From UBA3775 sp964584255 (GTDB lineage Bacteria; Bacillota; Clostridia; Lachnospirales; Lachnospiraceae), in contig CAZOZM010000001.1 of NCBI GenBank assembly GCA_964584255.1, forward strand, positions 124,001 to 188,000: a DNA stretch of 64,000 bases. Direction: 5' to 3'. Position numbers and translations under genes: made by a program. Shown in pieces: positions 8,390 to 17,649 of the stretch (position 1 is its first letter; every line of letters starts with the position of its first letter). A model generated the notes under the pieces. It was not told the origin of the DNA and did not search any database. It was given only the letters and a program-made list of their open reading frames with translations.

Positions 8390-8998
8390 ATGGAAATAAA
8401 AGAAGAAGGAAAGATACAGACTATTGATGAAATAAAATCATCAATTGAAGCAATTTTGTTTGCAATGGGAGAAAGTGTTGAAGCATCAAGAATTGCTGAA
8501 GCCCTTAACATATCAGAAAAAGTTGCCATTTCACTTTGCCGACAGCTTATGGATGAATATAACGAGTCTGACAGAGGAATGAGTATCATTGAATTGGATA
8601 AGAGTTATCAAATGTGCTCGAATCCTAAGTATTATAAGGATTTGATTAAGCTGTGCCATGTGCCGAAAAAACATAACCTTACGGATGTAATGCTTGAAAC
8701 TCTCTCTATAATTGCATATAAACAACCTGTTACCAGACAGGAAATCGAAGCCATAAGAGGTGTTAAAAGTGATTTTGCCGTTAATAAGCTGCTTGAATAC
8801 AACCTGATTGAAGAATTAGGAAGAAAGGATGTTCCCGGTCGTCCGGTACTCTTTGGCACCAGTGAAGATTTTCTGAGATGTTTCGGGGTGAGTTCTACGG
8901 ATGAACTTCCGATAATTGATGAAACGGTTAAGGAGGAATTGCGTATGGAAGCAATTACCGAATCACAGGTTAAAGAAGAAATTCTTATAACAAGTTAA
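8390..8998 (+). CDS. scpB: Segregation and condensation protein B
   Basis: A 202-residue winged-helix protein that dimerises and binds ScpA in the SMC-ScpAB condensin. The typical core is seen: IKSSIEAILFAMGE at the start, YKQPVTRQEIEAIRGV in the second winged helix, and GRKDVPGRPVLFGTSEDFL at about residue 140. SD GGAGG precedes the ATG. It is preceded by scpA and followed by a strong intrinsic terminator, which closes the operon. Confidence 0.95.
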   Translation: MEIKEEGKIQTIDEIKSSIEAILFAMGESVEASRIAEALNISEKVAISLCRQLMDEYNESDRGMSIIELDKSYQMCSNPKYYKDLIKLCHVPKKHNLTDVMLETLSIIAYKQPVTRQEIEAIRGVKSDFAVNKLLEYNLIEELGRKDVPGRPVLFGTSEDFLRCFGVSSTDELPIIDETVKEELRMEAITESQVKEEILITS

Positions 8999-9032
8999 AA
9001 AATCGCTGCAAGAATATTTGCAGCGATTTTTT
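8999..9032 (+). terminator. Intrinsic terminator after scpB
   Basis: AAAATCGCTGCAA at 8999-9011 pairs perfectly with TTGCAGCGATTTT at 9018-9030, followed by more T. Confidence 0.92.
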
Positions 9033-9066
9033 CATATATTTTGACAGACATGCTAAAGGATGATAA

Positions 9067-10221
9067 ATGAAAAAGGCAGCCTGTATGCTATTTATGTTGA
9101 TAGGTATCCTAATGATGGTAATTATATATTTTAACCGACCCGGTGGCGGTTCAGATAAAAAAACAGAATACGATTATGAAAGGTATTATGCTTATTGTCT
9201 GAAAGCAGCTGAAGCGAAAAAGGAGACAATTCCACGAATAACAGCATATTCAGCATGCATGACAGATTCCAGAGATGGTCATATATTGTTTGAAAAAAAT
9301 AGTAATATGAGGCTTCCCAACGCAAGTACGACAAAGATGATTACCGCTTTGACTGCTTTGAGATATGCCGATATTAATACCGAGGTGACGGTAAGCAAAA
9401 ATGCTGCATCTGCCCCAAAGGTAAAACTTGGCGTAAAAGAAGGTGAGCATTATTATTTGCGGGATTTATTACATTCAATGCTTATGGCAAGCCATAATGA
9501 CTCTGCAGTTGCAATAGCCGAATCCGTAAGCGGTTCAACAGATGAATTTGCAGGACTTATGAATAGAACTGCTTATGAATTGGGAGCATATGACTCGTCA
9601 TTTGTGACACCTAACGGGCTTGATGCTGAAAACCATTTTTCGACAGCTTATGATTTGTGTAAAATCGGTGCTGCTTTTATGAATAGCGATTTTTTATCAG
9701 AAATAGCTGAAAAACGGGAATATTCTTTTAATGAAATTTCCGGCGGAAAAAGTTATAACATAAGAAACATTAATGCTTTTCTGGAAATCCTTGAAGGAGC
9801 ATCCGGAATAAAAACCGGATACACGGGAAAGGCCGGATACTGTTTTGTAGGTTCAGTAGAGACGGAGAGTACCAGACTCATCAGTTCGGTTTTAGCAAGC
9901 GGATGGCCTCCTGAAAAAATGAAAAAGTGGGAGGATACTAAAATAATATATAAATATGTAACGGATACATATTCTGAATTAAATCTTGAGTGTCCAAGAA
10001 TTGACCTTAATTTGATATGGGGATTGGATTCTGAATTTTATTGTGAGAAGGTATCATATCAGCTTTTATACAAAAAAAGTGAGGAAATAACGGAGATTAT
10101 AAAAATATGTCCGTGTGAAAATGAAATGGCAAAAGTTGATGGTGAGTATTACACTGAATGCTTTATTATGTACGGGAACGTGATGCAGCATATGAACTGC
10201 CTAAAAGAAGCGGAAGATTAG
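9067..10221 (+). CDS. D-alanyl-D-alanine carboxypeptidase (peptidase S11)
   Basis: A 384-residue penicillin-binding protein with SxxK (Ser87-Lys90 in STTK), SxN (Ser142-His-Asn144) and KTG (249-251 in GIKTGYTGK), so all catalytic residues are intact. An N-terminal hydrophobic segment (residues 4-22) serves as signal anchor. It is a diverged paralogue of the protein at 3677; the middle motif is SHN here and SAN there. It should act on cell-wall pentapeptides outside the membrane. The gene stands alone between the scpB terminator and a bidirectional terminator. Confidence 0.88.
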   Translation: MKKAACMLFMLIGILMMVIIYFNRPGGGSDKKTEYDYERYYAYCLKAAEAKKETIPRITAYSACMTDSRDGHILFEKNSNMRLPNASTTKMITALTALRYADINTEVTVSKNAASAPKVKLGVKEGEHYYLRDLLHSMLMASHNDSAVAIAESVSGSTDEFAGLMNRTAYELGAYDSSFVTPNGLDAENHFSTAYDLCKIGAAFMNSDFLSEIAEKREYSFNEISGGKSYNIRNINAFLEILEGASGIKTGYTGKAGYCFVGSVETESTRLISSVLASGWPPEKMKKWEDTKIIYKYVTDTYSELNLECPRIDLNLIWGLDSEFYCEKVSYQLLYKKSEEITEIIKICPCENEMAKVDGEYYTECFIMYGNVMQHMNCLKEAED

Positions 10222-10234
10222 TCAGAAGTATATT

Positions 10235-10270
10235 AAAAGGAGTGACCATACGAAATGATCACTCCTTTTT
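10235..10270. terminator. Bidirectional intrinsic terminator
   Basis: AAAAGGAGTGA at 10235-10245 pairs with TCACTCCTTTT (10259-10269). T-rich flanks on both strands serve the convergent genes ending at 10221 and 10287. Confidence 0.88.
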
Positions 10271-10286
10271 AGTAATATGTAAAGGC

Positions 10287-12401
10287 TTAGTCGTCTAAAT
10301 ATTTGTTGTAGAATTTTGTTACTATGATATCAATTGCATTTTCGTCAAGTTTTCCGAGATTAGACTTGAGAAGAGCTTTGATTCCGTTTATTTTGTTCTG
10401 ATAATTCTGTTCTGGAGTAGCATCAGCCTTTTCGTACTGCTTTACTGATACCGAATTACAATTTGCCATTAACCATGCATTAATAAGAGAATTAAGCTGA
10501 CCACCGGTTAAGGCAAGAATGTATGTAGATGACTTCAGATCGGTATAATCAGAAGGTTTTGCAGCATTTTTAACCACCGCAGGTTCAAACAAACCATTAA
10601 GTTCAGTTTGAGAAGAGTATCTCAGGGTTGCGGCAAGACCGGAAATTGAATTACGCTCAACAGAATCAACATCGGTTCTATACTTAGAATAATCGATGGA
10701 TGTTCTTCTTGTATAGTAAGACATCTTTTCTTCATCCTTCTTTGATGAATAATCAGGCACAAAACCTTTGTATCCGTCATCAGGTATATCGTCATCGATT
10801 AACTGAAAATCCTTGCTCTTACGTCTTGGTTTTTCAATTGGATTATTCTTTCTGTTCTGAACTTTCTTAGCAGTCTCTTCCTTAAGTGCCTTAAACGCAT
10901 CAGGATCAAAGCCATATGCGTTTGCAGTTTCGACATCAAGATCCTTTGAAGGATCATCCTGATGGTAGTCAGGCACAAACCCCTTGTATGTACCGTCATC
11001 GATATCATCAACATTGGCAAGCTGTCTGAAACGGTCTGCAAACTTATTTCTTCCACTGCCTTCAATTTTAGGCTCGGTTTTATTTGCACGACTGTTAATG
11101 ATGGATTCAAACGTAGGTGAATTATCTGTATCTTCAGGCTCCTTCTCGGCAGATGAAAGCTCGGCTTCGGATGCTGCAAACATATTGTTTGTGAACATTT
11201 CCTCAACAACAGGAGATGAGCCTTCAGATTCATCTTCAACAGCAGCAAAAGAAGATGGATTAAATGATTTCCTTTTAAATCCGGAAAGGAAATCATTAAA
11301 GGAATCTTCTTCTATATTATCGACAGAATTTTCTTCTTCGGATTTTTCTTCTTCAATATTGTAAAAATCATCATCCGAAACTTCTACGGCATCGACAACA
11401 ATAGTATCACCGACGGCATATTCATCAACCGGCTCCGTTTCCACAAATATAGGACCGGATTCAGGAATTATTTCGTGCTCTTCAATATTGACCGGTTCTT
11501 CATGCACGGTTTCACCTTTTACATGTGGAATGGAAGAGTCTTTTTGTTCGGATTTTCTCTGTTGCTCAGCTTCACGAATGCCTTCTTCGAACATTTTACG
11601 TCTCTTTTCACTGGCAAGACGTTTTTGTTCCTGTTCTTCAGCGATTCTTCTCTGTTCCTCAGCAATCTTTCTTTCTTCTTCTTCGCGGCGGAGTCTTTCT
11701 TCTTCCTCAGCCTTTAAGCGGGCCTCTTCTTCAGCCTTTAAGCGGGCTTCTTCCTCAGCCTGTCGAATTGCTTCCTCGGCACGTCTGGCAGCTTCCTCAG
11801 CTTCAATTCTTGCACGTTCAGCTTCCTCCATTGCCTTACGGGCTTCTTCCTCAATTCGCTGACGTTCTTCTTCAGCAGCGCGCAGAAGAGCTTCCTGTTC
11901 TTCACGACGAAGTCTTTCTTCTTCTTCGGCTTTTAGGCGGGCTTCTTCTTCGGCACGTCTGGCGGCTTCTTCAGCTTCACGACGGAGCCTTTCTTCTTCC
12001 TCACGGCGAAGTCTTTCTTCCTCCTCGGCTTTTAAACGGGCTTCCTCTTCGGCACGTCTGGCAGCTTCCTCAGCCTCACGTTTTTTATCTTCTTCCGCCT
12101 TAAGTCTTTTTGCTTCAATGGCATAGAAAGATGTACAGGCACGAAGTGCTGCTCTGGCATCGGACTGCATTACATAAATTTTAAAGTTTTTTTCACGGAG
12201 ACTGTAACGATAGGTACTTTGAATACCCTGCTCCTTCATATATTCTATAACACCCTGTGCCGATTCTTCGTTAGTTAATGAGAAAACGGACACCTCTTTT
12301 TCTTCTTCAATATGATTTACAAGGTTGGTGTTGCAATCAGGACAAATCAATAAAGAATCGTCCTCAAAAATTTTATTGCAGCTAGTGCATTTCTTTGACA
12401 T
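10287..12401 (-). CDS. Zinc-ribbon, coiled-coil protein of unknown function
   Basis: A 704-residue protein I do not recognise as a named family. It starts with a zinc ribbon (Cys5, Cys8, Cys20, Cys23). Residues 36-95 look like a small alpha/beta domain of the DUF2007 kind (inference). A highly charged coiled coil with near-repeats of EEARLKAEEEERLRREE spans about residues 97-290. An acidic low-complexity region follows, containing two copies of a YKGFVPDY motif (near residues 495 and 565) that may be a binding peptide. The C-terminal 110 residues look globular. No signal peptide or membrane helix is seen. The ATG at 12401 follows GAGGAGG; an ATG seven codons upstream covers the SD and is rejected. 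It is divergent from 12680. Confidence 0.7.
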   Translation of the reverse strand: MSKKCTSCNKIFEDDSLLICPDCNTNLVNHIEEEKEVSVFSLTNEESAQGVIEYMKEQGIQSTYRYSLREKNFKIYVMQSDARAALRACTSFYAIEAKRLKAEEDKKREAEEAARRAEEEARLKAEEEERLRREEEERLRREAEEAARRAEEEARLKAEEEERLRREEQEALLRAAEEERQRIEEEARKAMEEAERARIEAEEAARRAEEAIRQAEEEARLKAEEEARLKAEEEERLRREEEERKIAEEQRRIAEEQEQKRLASEKRRKMFEEGIREAEQQRKSEQKDSSIPHVKGETVHEEPVNIEEHEIIPESGPIFVETEPVDEYAVGDTIVVDAVEVSDDDFYNIEEEKSEEENSVDNIEEDSFNDFLSGFKRKSFNPSSFAAVEDESEGSSPVVEEMFTNNMFAASEAELSSAEKEPEDTDNSPTFESIINSRANKTEPKIEGSGRNKFADRFRQLANVDDIDDGTYKGFVPDYHQDDPSKDLDVETANAYGFDPDAFKALKEETAKKVQNRKNNPIEKPRRKSKDFQLIDDDIPDDGYKGFVPDYSSKKDEEKMSYYTRRTSIDYSKYRTDVDSVERNSISGLAATLRYSSQTELNGLFEPAVVKNAAKPSDYTDLKSSTYILALTGGQLNSLINAWLMANCNSVSVKQYEKADATPEQNYQNKINGIKALLKSNLGKLDENAIDIIVTKFYNKYLDD

Positions 12402-12437
12402 TAGAATTACCTCCTCGTGCATAACAACGCATGGTTT

Positions 12438-12466
12438 ATTATATACAAATTATTTGCATTTAGCAA
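12438..12466 (-). promoter_or_regulatory. Promoter for the zinc-ribbon coiled-coil gene
   Basis: On the minus strand TTGCTA (12461-12466) and TATAAT (12438-12443) are separated by 17 bp, about 35 bases upstream of the start codon. Confidence 0.65.
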
Positions 12467-12582
12467 GGATTAAGCACTAATTTGACGTAAATATCATTAA
12501 AATTTTGCATTTTATCAAAAAAATTTTATGTAAAGTGCACAGTATCGGATTTTAAAGCAGAATCGCTTATTTTTTTAAGGAC

Positions 12583-12611
12583 TTTACAAATCATATTTAA
12601 TAAACTATGAT
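12583..12611 (+). promoter_or_regulatory. Promoter for the zinc-ribbon membrane protein gene
   Basis: TTTACA at 12583-12588 and TATGAT at 12606-12611 are separated by 17 bp. The spacer between the two divergent genes is about 280 bp and very AT-rich; apart from the two promoters I see no other site in it. Confidence 0.65.
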
Positions 12612-12679
12612 ATAAAAGCTGACAAATGCGTGTCGGAATTATATAAATTTAAGACTGAAAAAGTCGGAAAGAGGATGCT

Positions 12680-13567
12680 ATGCCTTGGTGCCCGGTATGT
12701 AAAAATGAATATAGAGAAGGGTTTTCAATATGCAGTGAATGTAAAGTTCCTTTGGTTGATGAACTAGCAGAGGAATCCTCATTTTTGCTGTTGTGTATTA
12801 TAGAAAAACAGGAAGTTAAACTTGAAGACGATTTGACTGAAATGCTGAATTTTTCTGAAATTCCTTTTGAAATAAAAATAAACGGAGAGAATTCGGAATT
12901 CTATATAAGCAGTAAGCATATGCACAAAGGAAAAACTGCACTTAAGGCTTTTACAAATGTTCATGATGAGTACTATATAAAAGAAAACATTGATACTTCT
13001 CTTTATATAGGTATAAAAAATTTGAGTAACAGTGAATCTGATTGCATTGATACTGCAGCTGCATCAGAAAAGACCGAAGAGGAGCTTTTTTCTGCAAAAC
13101 GGATGTATTCTAACACGTCTGTTTATGAGTCAAAAAGGGATAAAGCAGACGAGGAGTATAATTCGGGTATAATTTTCACTTTGTTCGGAATTTTTGGAAT
13201 AATTTTCATGCTTCTGAATGTGTTTGATGTTATAAACCTTATAAACGGAAAGTTTAATCTTATAGCAGACACGGCTTTATTTGCCCTGATGCTGGTAATT
13301 GGAATTATATCTTTTTCGAGAGCAAAACGTTTTAAAAAGGACGCTGTTGGTGAAGAATCGTTTATAGATGAGTTATCAGAATGGTGTGCAGCAAATATTT
13401 TAAAAGAAGAAGTAATTTCAAATGATGACTCTGAGGAAGCTGACGAGATTAATTTCTTTAACAGGATTTCTTACATAAAGGATAGGATTAAAGAAAAGTA
13501 TCCTGATATTGATGAAGTTTTCCTGGACTCATACAGTGAGGAGTTCTACAACGAAATGTTTGAATAA
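12680..13567 (+). CDS. Zinc-ribbon membrane protein of unknown function
   Basis: A 295-residue protein. An N-terminal zinc ribbon carries CPVC (Cys4, Cys7) and CSEC (Cys18, Cys21). A DUF2007-like alpha/beta segment follows (about residues 34-100, ending HKGKTALKAF). Two adjacent membrane helices lie around 165-185 and 195-215, then an acidic C-terminal region. The order ribbon, small domain, long tail parallels the divergent protein at 10287-12401, whose tail is a coiled coil instead of membrane helices. The next gene, a radical SAM protein, begins 14 bases later, so this gene may head that operon. Function unknown. Confidence 0.7.
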   Translation: MPWCPVCKNEYREGFSICSECKVPLVDELAEESSFLLLCIIEKQEVKLEDDLTEMLNFSEIPFEIKINGENSEFYISSKHMHKGKTALKAFTNVHDEYYIKENIDTSLYIGIKNLSNSESDCIDTAAASEKTEEELFSAKRMYSNTSVYESKRDKADEEYNSGIIFTLFGIFGIIFMLLNVFDVINLINGKFNLIADTALFALMLVIGIISFSRAKRFKKDAVGEESFIDELSEWCAANILKEEVISNDDSEEADEINFFNRISYIKDRIKEKYPDIDEVFLDSYSEEFYNEMFE

Positions 13568-13581
13568 AAACGGAGGAAAAA

Positions 13582-15453
13582 ATGAAAGAAACCAGATTAG
13601 CCTTATCTGATGAAATATTAATGAATATTGAAAAGCCCGGAAGATATATAGGCGGAGAAGTAAACATGGTCCGGAAGAATCCTGACGAAGTGTCTGTCAG
13701 ATTCTGTATGTGTTTTCCGGATGTCTATGAAGTAGGAATGAGTCATCTTGGAATACAGATCATATATGATCTTCTTAACAAAAGAGATGATATCTATTGT
13801 GAGAGGGTTTATTCCCCATGGCCTGATTTGGACAAGATAATGAGGGAGAAAAAAATACCTCTTTTTGCATTGGAAAGTCAGGATCCCATAAAAAAATTTG
13901 ACTTTCTCGGAATCACCCTGCAGTATGAAATGTGCTATACAAACATACTTCAAATTCTTGAACTCTCCGAAATTCCTTTCTATTCAATTGACAGAAGTGA
14001 AGATGATCCCATTATCATTGGCGGCGGGCCATGTTCATATAATCCGGAACCGATAGCTGATTTTTTTGACCTGTTTTACATAGGTGAAGCAGAAACACAG
14101 TATTATAATCTGATAGACTTCTACAATGAAAACAGGAAAAAGAATGGTACAAGGGAGGAATTTTTAAAACAGGCATCACAAATCCCCGGAATTTATGTTC
14201 CAAGGTTCTATGATGTGGATTATAACGAAGATGGTACAATAAAAAGTTTTGGTCCTAACACGGATTCTGTACCTGTAAAAGTAAAAAAAGAGGTTGAGAT
14301 GAATCTTTCGGACACATTTTATCCGGAAAAGCCTTTAGTAAGCACAATTCAGTCGGTTCAGGACAGAGTGGTACTTGAAATTCAAAGAGGCTGTATCAGA
14401 GGATGCAGATTCTGTCAGGCAGGAATGATTTACAGACCTATTAGAGAAAGGGATATAGATTTTCTAAAAGATAAAGCAAAGAAGATGCTGGATTCAACCG
14501 GACAGGATGAAATAACTTTAAGTTCATTAAGTTCAAGTGACTATTCCCAGCTTGCAGAACTGGTATATTATCTTATTGATGAATACCAGGACAAACATGT
14601 CAATATTGCTTTACCATCTCTCAGAATTGACGCTTTTGCATTAGATGTAATGAGTAAAGTTCAGGATGTGAAAAAGAGTTCTGTTACATTTGCTCCTGAA
14701 GCCGGTTCTCAAAGAATGAGAGATGTCATAAATAAAGGTTTAACAAAGGAAAATATTCTTAATGGTGCTATGCTTGCTTTTAAGGGAGGATGGAATAAGG
14801 TAAAGCTTTATTTTATGCTTGGACTTCCGACGGAAACTGATGATGATGCCAGAGAAATTGCTCATCTTGCAAATGACATTGCGACAGAGTACTATACGAT
14901 TCCAAAGGAAGAAAGAAATGGCAAGGTTTCAATTACAGTAAGTACCTCTTTCTTTATCCCAAAACCTTTTACTCCGTTTCAGTGGTCGGCAATGGCTGAT
15001 AAAAACGTGTTTACCGAGAGGCAATCCGTTCTCAGTAATGAATTGAAGGAAATGCTCAATAAAAAAAGCATAAGATATATTTGGCATGATGAACAGACCT
15101 CAGAATTGGAAGGAATTCTTGCCCGTGGAGACAGAAGACTTTCAAAGGTTATAATGGATGTCTACAAAAAAGGAAATATTTTCGATGCCTGGGTTGAGTA
15201 TTTTAATTATCAGAACTGGAAAGATGCTCTGGATGAGAATGGTATTTCGGTTTCTTTTTACAATAATAGAGAACGTGAATTTGACGAAATACTTCCTTGG
15301 GATTTTATTGATACAGGTGTGTCAAAAAAATTCTTATGGAATGAGTACAATAATGCAAAGATGGCAAAAGTAACGCCAAACTGTCGTTCAAAATGTGCCG
15401 GCTGTGGAGCTTCTGTTTTTGGAGGAGGTGTCTGTTATGAGAGTAAGAATTAA
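13582..15453 (+). CDS. B12-binding-domain radical SAM protein (TIGR03960 family)
   Basis: A 623-residue radical SAM enzyme of unknown substrate. The N-terminal half has a cobalamin-binding-like region with DVYEVGMSHLGIQI and the GGGPCSYNPEPIADFFD segment. The radical SAM cluster motif CxxxCxxC is in GCIRGCRFCQAGM near residue 272. The C-terminus holds a second cysteine set, CRSKCAGCG. In many Clostridia this gene is paired with the DUF2344 gene that follows, and here it overlaps it by 17 bases. The pair usually precedes rng and rplU, suggesting a role linked to RNA or ribosome modification (inference). SD GGAGG precedes the ATG. Confidence 0.9.
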   Translation: MKETRLALSDEILMNIEKPGRYIGGEVNMVRKNPDEVSVRFCMCFPDVYEVGMSHLGIQIIYDLLNKRDDIYCERVYSPWPDLDKIMREKKIPLFALESQDPIKKFDFLGITLQYEMCYTNILQILELSEIPFYSIDRSEDDPIIIGGGPCSYNPEPIADFFDLFYIGEAETQYYNLIDFYNENRKKNGTREEFLKQASQIPGIYVPRFYDVDYNEDGTIKSFGPNTDSVPVKVKKEVEMNLSDTFYPEKPLVSTIQSVQDRVVLEIQRGCIRGCRFCQAGMIYRPIRERDIDFLKDKAKKMLDSTGQDEITLSSLSSSDYSQLAELVYYLIDEYQDKHVNIALPSLRIDAFALDVMSKVQDVKKSSVTFAPEAGSQRMRDVINKGLTKENILNGAMLAFKGGWNKVKLYFMLGLPTETDDDAREIAHLANDIATEYYTIPKEERNGKVSITVSTSFFIPKPFTPFQWSAMADKNVFTERQSVLSNELKEMLNKKSIRYIWHDEQTSELEGILARGDRRLSKVIMDVYKKGNIFDAWVEYFNYQNWKDALDENGISVSFYNNREREFDEILPWDFIDTGVSKKFLWNEYNNAKMAKVTPNCRSKCAGCGASVFGGGVCYESKN

Positions 15454-16231
15454 ATTTGCTAAATTTGATACTCAAAGATTTCTGGGTCATTTGGATGTGA
15501 TGCGTTATTTTCAGAAGCTGTTCAACAGATCCGGATTGCCGGTCAAATATTCGGAAGGCTATCATCCGCATCAGATATTAAGTTTTGCTCAACCTCTTGG
15601 ATTGGGAATCACGAGTGATGGAGAATATCTGGATATGGAACTCTCAGTTGAAATTCCATGTGATGAAATTCTTCAGGCACTAAGAAACGGTCTTTCTCAT
15701 GGATATGAGATTATTGAGTGTGTAAAACTGGCTGACAGACAGGTAAATGAAAAACTTGTAACATCTATGTCTCTTATTACACGGGCAAACTATTATCTTA
15801 TACTAAAAGACGGTTCATTTTCAGAACAATTGAAAAACGCAGCCTGTCAGCTGATGTCAGATAAGGATATTACCGTTTTGAAAAAAACAAAGAAAGGTGA
15901 AAAAGAAATTGATATCAGACCTTTCATTTATGAAATCGGTTTTTATAACGGAAAACTAACGGAACTGTATGTAAAAGAAAGTGTTAATAGAACGATTCTT
16001 GAAGAAAACCTGCATCAAAACATTCTTCATGCGCCTTCTTTTGAAAACGAAACGGGTTTGATGATAAGTCTTTCAGCAGGAAGCGACACAAATATCAGTC
16101 CTTACTTATTCATATCTGCATTGATTAATAAAACAGAAATCAACATCTCACAGGATTCATTCAGAATACATCGAATGGAGCTTTTGGGTGGAAAAGAAAC
16201 GGAAAGCGTACCTTTATGCAAAATTCTCTGA
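15437..16231 (+). CDS. Radical SAM-associated DUF2344 protein (TIGR03936 family)
   Basis: A 264-residue protein of the DUF2344 family that is nearly always encoded next to a TIGR03960 radical SAM protein, or fused to it. The N-terminus RIKFAKFDTQRFLGHLD and the segment SEGYHPHQILSFAQPLGLG are typical. The ATG at 15437 has a strong SD (GGAGGAGG) inside the end of the upstream gene; a longer frame from 15395 would ignore it. Start and stop overlap both neighbours, so it is translationally coupled. Its biochemical role is unknown; it probably presents or modifies the substrate of its radical SAM partner (inference). Confidence 0.9.
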   Translation: MRVRIKFAKFDTQRFLGHLDVMRYFQKLFNRSGLPVKYSEGYHPHQILSFAQPLGLGITSDGEYLDMELSVEIPCDEILQALRNGLSHGYEIIECVKLADRQVNEKLVTSMSLITRANYYLILKDGSFSEQLKNAACQLMSDKDITVLKKTKKGEKEIDIRPFIYEIGFYNGKLTELYVKESVNRTILEENLHQNILHAPSFENETGLMISLSAGSDTNISPYLFISALINKTEINISQDSFRIHRMELLGGKETESVPLCKIL

Positions 16232-17397
16232 TTGTATACAAAAAAGCCGGTTATCTTATTTCTGCAGGATTTAAGAACGGCCGGCTTGTTGATATTGACT
16301 TTGAAAAAGAAAACAGTTTTTCCACAGGAAGTATTTATGTCGGTTATATCGTCAATGTATTACCGCATTTAAAGTGTGCCTATGTGGACATAGGCCTGAG
16401 CAAGCCTTGCTATATGGAAATGGAAGACGGCTTTATATACTGTACCGATAAAAAACATTCTGACGGAAAGATTCATCCGGGTGACAATATCATTGTGATG
16501 ATTTCAAAAGAAAGTAAAGGCAGTAAACCCATCAGTGTAACGCCTGAATTATCGGTTACGACTCCATATTGCGTCGTAACATTAAATCGAAATAAAACAT
16601 ATGGAATTTCTTCAAAAATAAAAGATTCCGAAAAGAAGAAAGAGCTAAGAAAAGTTCTGAGCAGTTTTATTTCAGAAGATATAAGTATAATTGCCCGGAC
16701 TCTATGTGAAAATTCCAATATTGATCTTGTTGCAAAAAGTATGGAATCTTCTATATGCAGACTGCGTAATATTATTGATTTATCACATAAAAGAACAAAA
16801 GGTTCCTGTATTTACCGATCTGATACATTTTTTATGAATATCAGGCAAGATGTATTAAATAATACCTATGAGAAGGTAATGACAGACTCGCGTGAAATTT
16901 TTAATACACTTGAAGACTTTTTTCAAGAAGAATCGTCACGGTCAAAACTTACTTTTTATTTAGATGAATCATATTCGCTGGCTGCTCTTTTCAATATGAA
17001 AAGCCATTTAAGCGAGTTGATTAAAGAACGGGTATGGTTAAAAAGCGGAGCAGATCTTGTTATTCAAAAAACAGAGGCTCTTTATTCTATAGATGTAAAC
17101 ACCTCAAAAGCATCTGCTTCAAAAATGAAAAATGGTTTTATCGGAATTAATATTGAAGCTGCAGAGGAAATTATCAGACAACTAAAATTAAGAAATCTTT
17201 CAGGTATAATCCTTGTTGATTTTATAAATATGAACGGAACTGATACAAAAGTGTTTTATGAAAGGTTAAAAGTTCTTTGCAAAGCTGATAAATTAATTCA
17301 ATTGCATGACATTACAAAATTAGGTTTAGTGGAGATTACACGAAGTCGAAGAAAACAGCCATATGAAGAAGTGATAAAAGAAGTGTTGGAAGAATAA
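16216..17397 (+). CDS. rng: Ribonuclease E/G family protein, compact form
   Basis: A 393-residue endoribonuclease of the RNase E/G family. An S1 RNA-binding domain occupies about residues 38-110 (SIYVGYIVNVLP, AYVDIGLSKPCY). The DNase I-like catalytic core has both metal-binding aspartates, Asp293 in YSIDVNTSK and Asp335 in ILVDFINM. It ends shortly after, at residue 393, without the CPxC zinc-link cysteines seen in Escherichia coli RNase G, so the tetramer interface is probably different. It overlaps the DUF2344 gene by 16 bases. In related genomes rplU commonly follows; here a strong terminator and an accessory cassette intervene. Confidence 0.9.
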   Translation: MQNSLIVYKKAGYLISAGFKNGRLVDIDFEKENSFSTGSIYVGYIVNVLPHLKCAYVDIGLSKPCYMEMEDGFIYCTDKKHSDGKIHPGDNIIVMISKESKGSKPISVTPELSVTTPYCVVTLNRNKTYGISSKIKDSEKKKELRKVLSSFISEDISIIARTLCENSNIDLVAKSMESSICRLRNIIDLSHKRTKGSCIYRSDTFFMNIRQDVLNNTYEKVMTDSREIFNTLEDFFQEESSRSKLTFYLDESYSLAALFNMKSHLSELIKERVWLKSGADLVIQKTEALYSIDVNTSKASASKMKNGFIGINIEAAEEIIRQLKLRNLSGIILVDFINMNGTDTKVFYERLKVLCKADKLIQLHDITKLGLVEITRSRRKQPYEEVIKEVLEE

Positions 17398-17398
17398 T

Positions 17399-17449
17399 AA
17401 AATTCTCCTGTAATTGCATGTATCATAGGTGCAATTGCAGGAGAATTTT
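17399..17449 (+). terminator. Strong intrinsic terminator after rng
   Basis: A 20-bp stem (17399-17418 with 17430-17449, one G-U pair) with an 11-nt loop and a T-rich 3' arm. It ends the radical SAM - rng transcript. Confidence 0.93.
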
Positions 17450-17474
17450 CTTGCATTTTAATTAATTTTATGTA

Positions 17475-17503
17475 TTGACAGGATATCATAGAAGAGGTAT
17501 TAT
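17475..17503 (+). promoter_or_regulatory. Consensus promoter for the accessory ABC cassette
   Basis: TTGACA at 17475-17480 and TATTAT at 17498-17503 are 17 bp apart. A small inverted repeat (AAGTATA, TC, TATACTT) at 17534-17549 lies just inside the transcript and could be an operator or leader hairpin. The leader before the secreted-protein gene is about 180 nt. Confidence 0.8.
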
Positions 17504-17649
17504 ATTTTCAAATCAATTGTCTTTAACAAGCATAAGTATATCTATACTTGCTGAACTCAACTGTTAACATACATATTCATTACAAGTTATTTTGAAAATT
17601 TGTCTGTATATAGACGAACAATTTACAATGATGCATTAGAGAGAGGATT

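Noticed and set aside
11525..12103. Long antisense frame of 192 codons opposite the coiled-coil repeats
   Set aside because: It mirrors the repetitive Glu/Ala/Arg codons of the minus-strand gene, has no SD and a Leu/Pro/Gln-rich nonsense composition.
11640..12110. Tandem-like DNA repeats that could suggest a CRISPR or satellite
   Set aside because: Units are irregular, in frame and encode the coiled coil; no spacer structure or cas genes are present.
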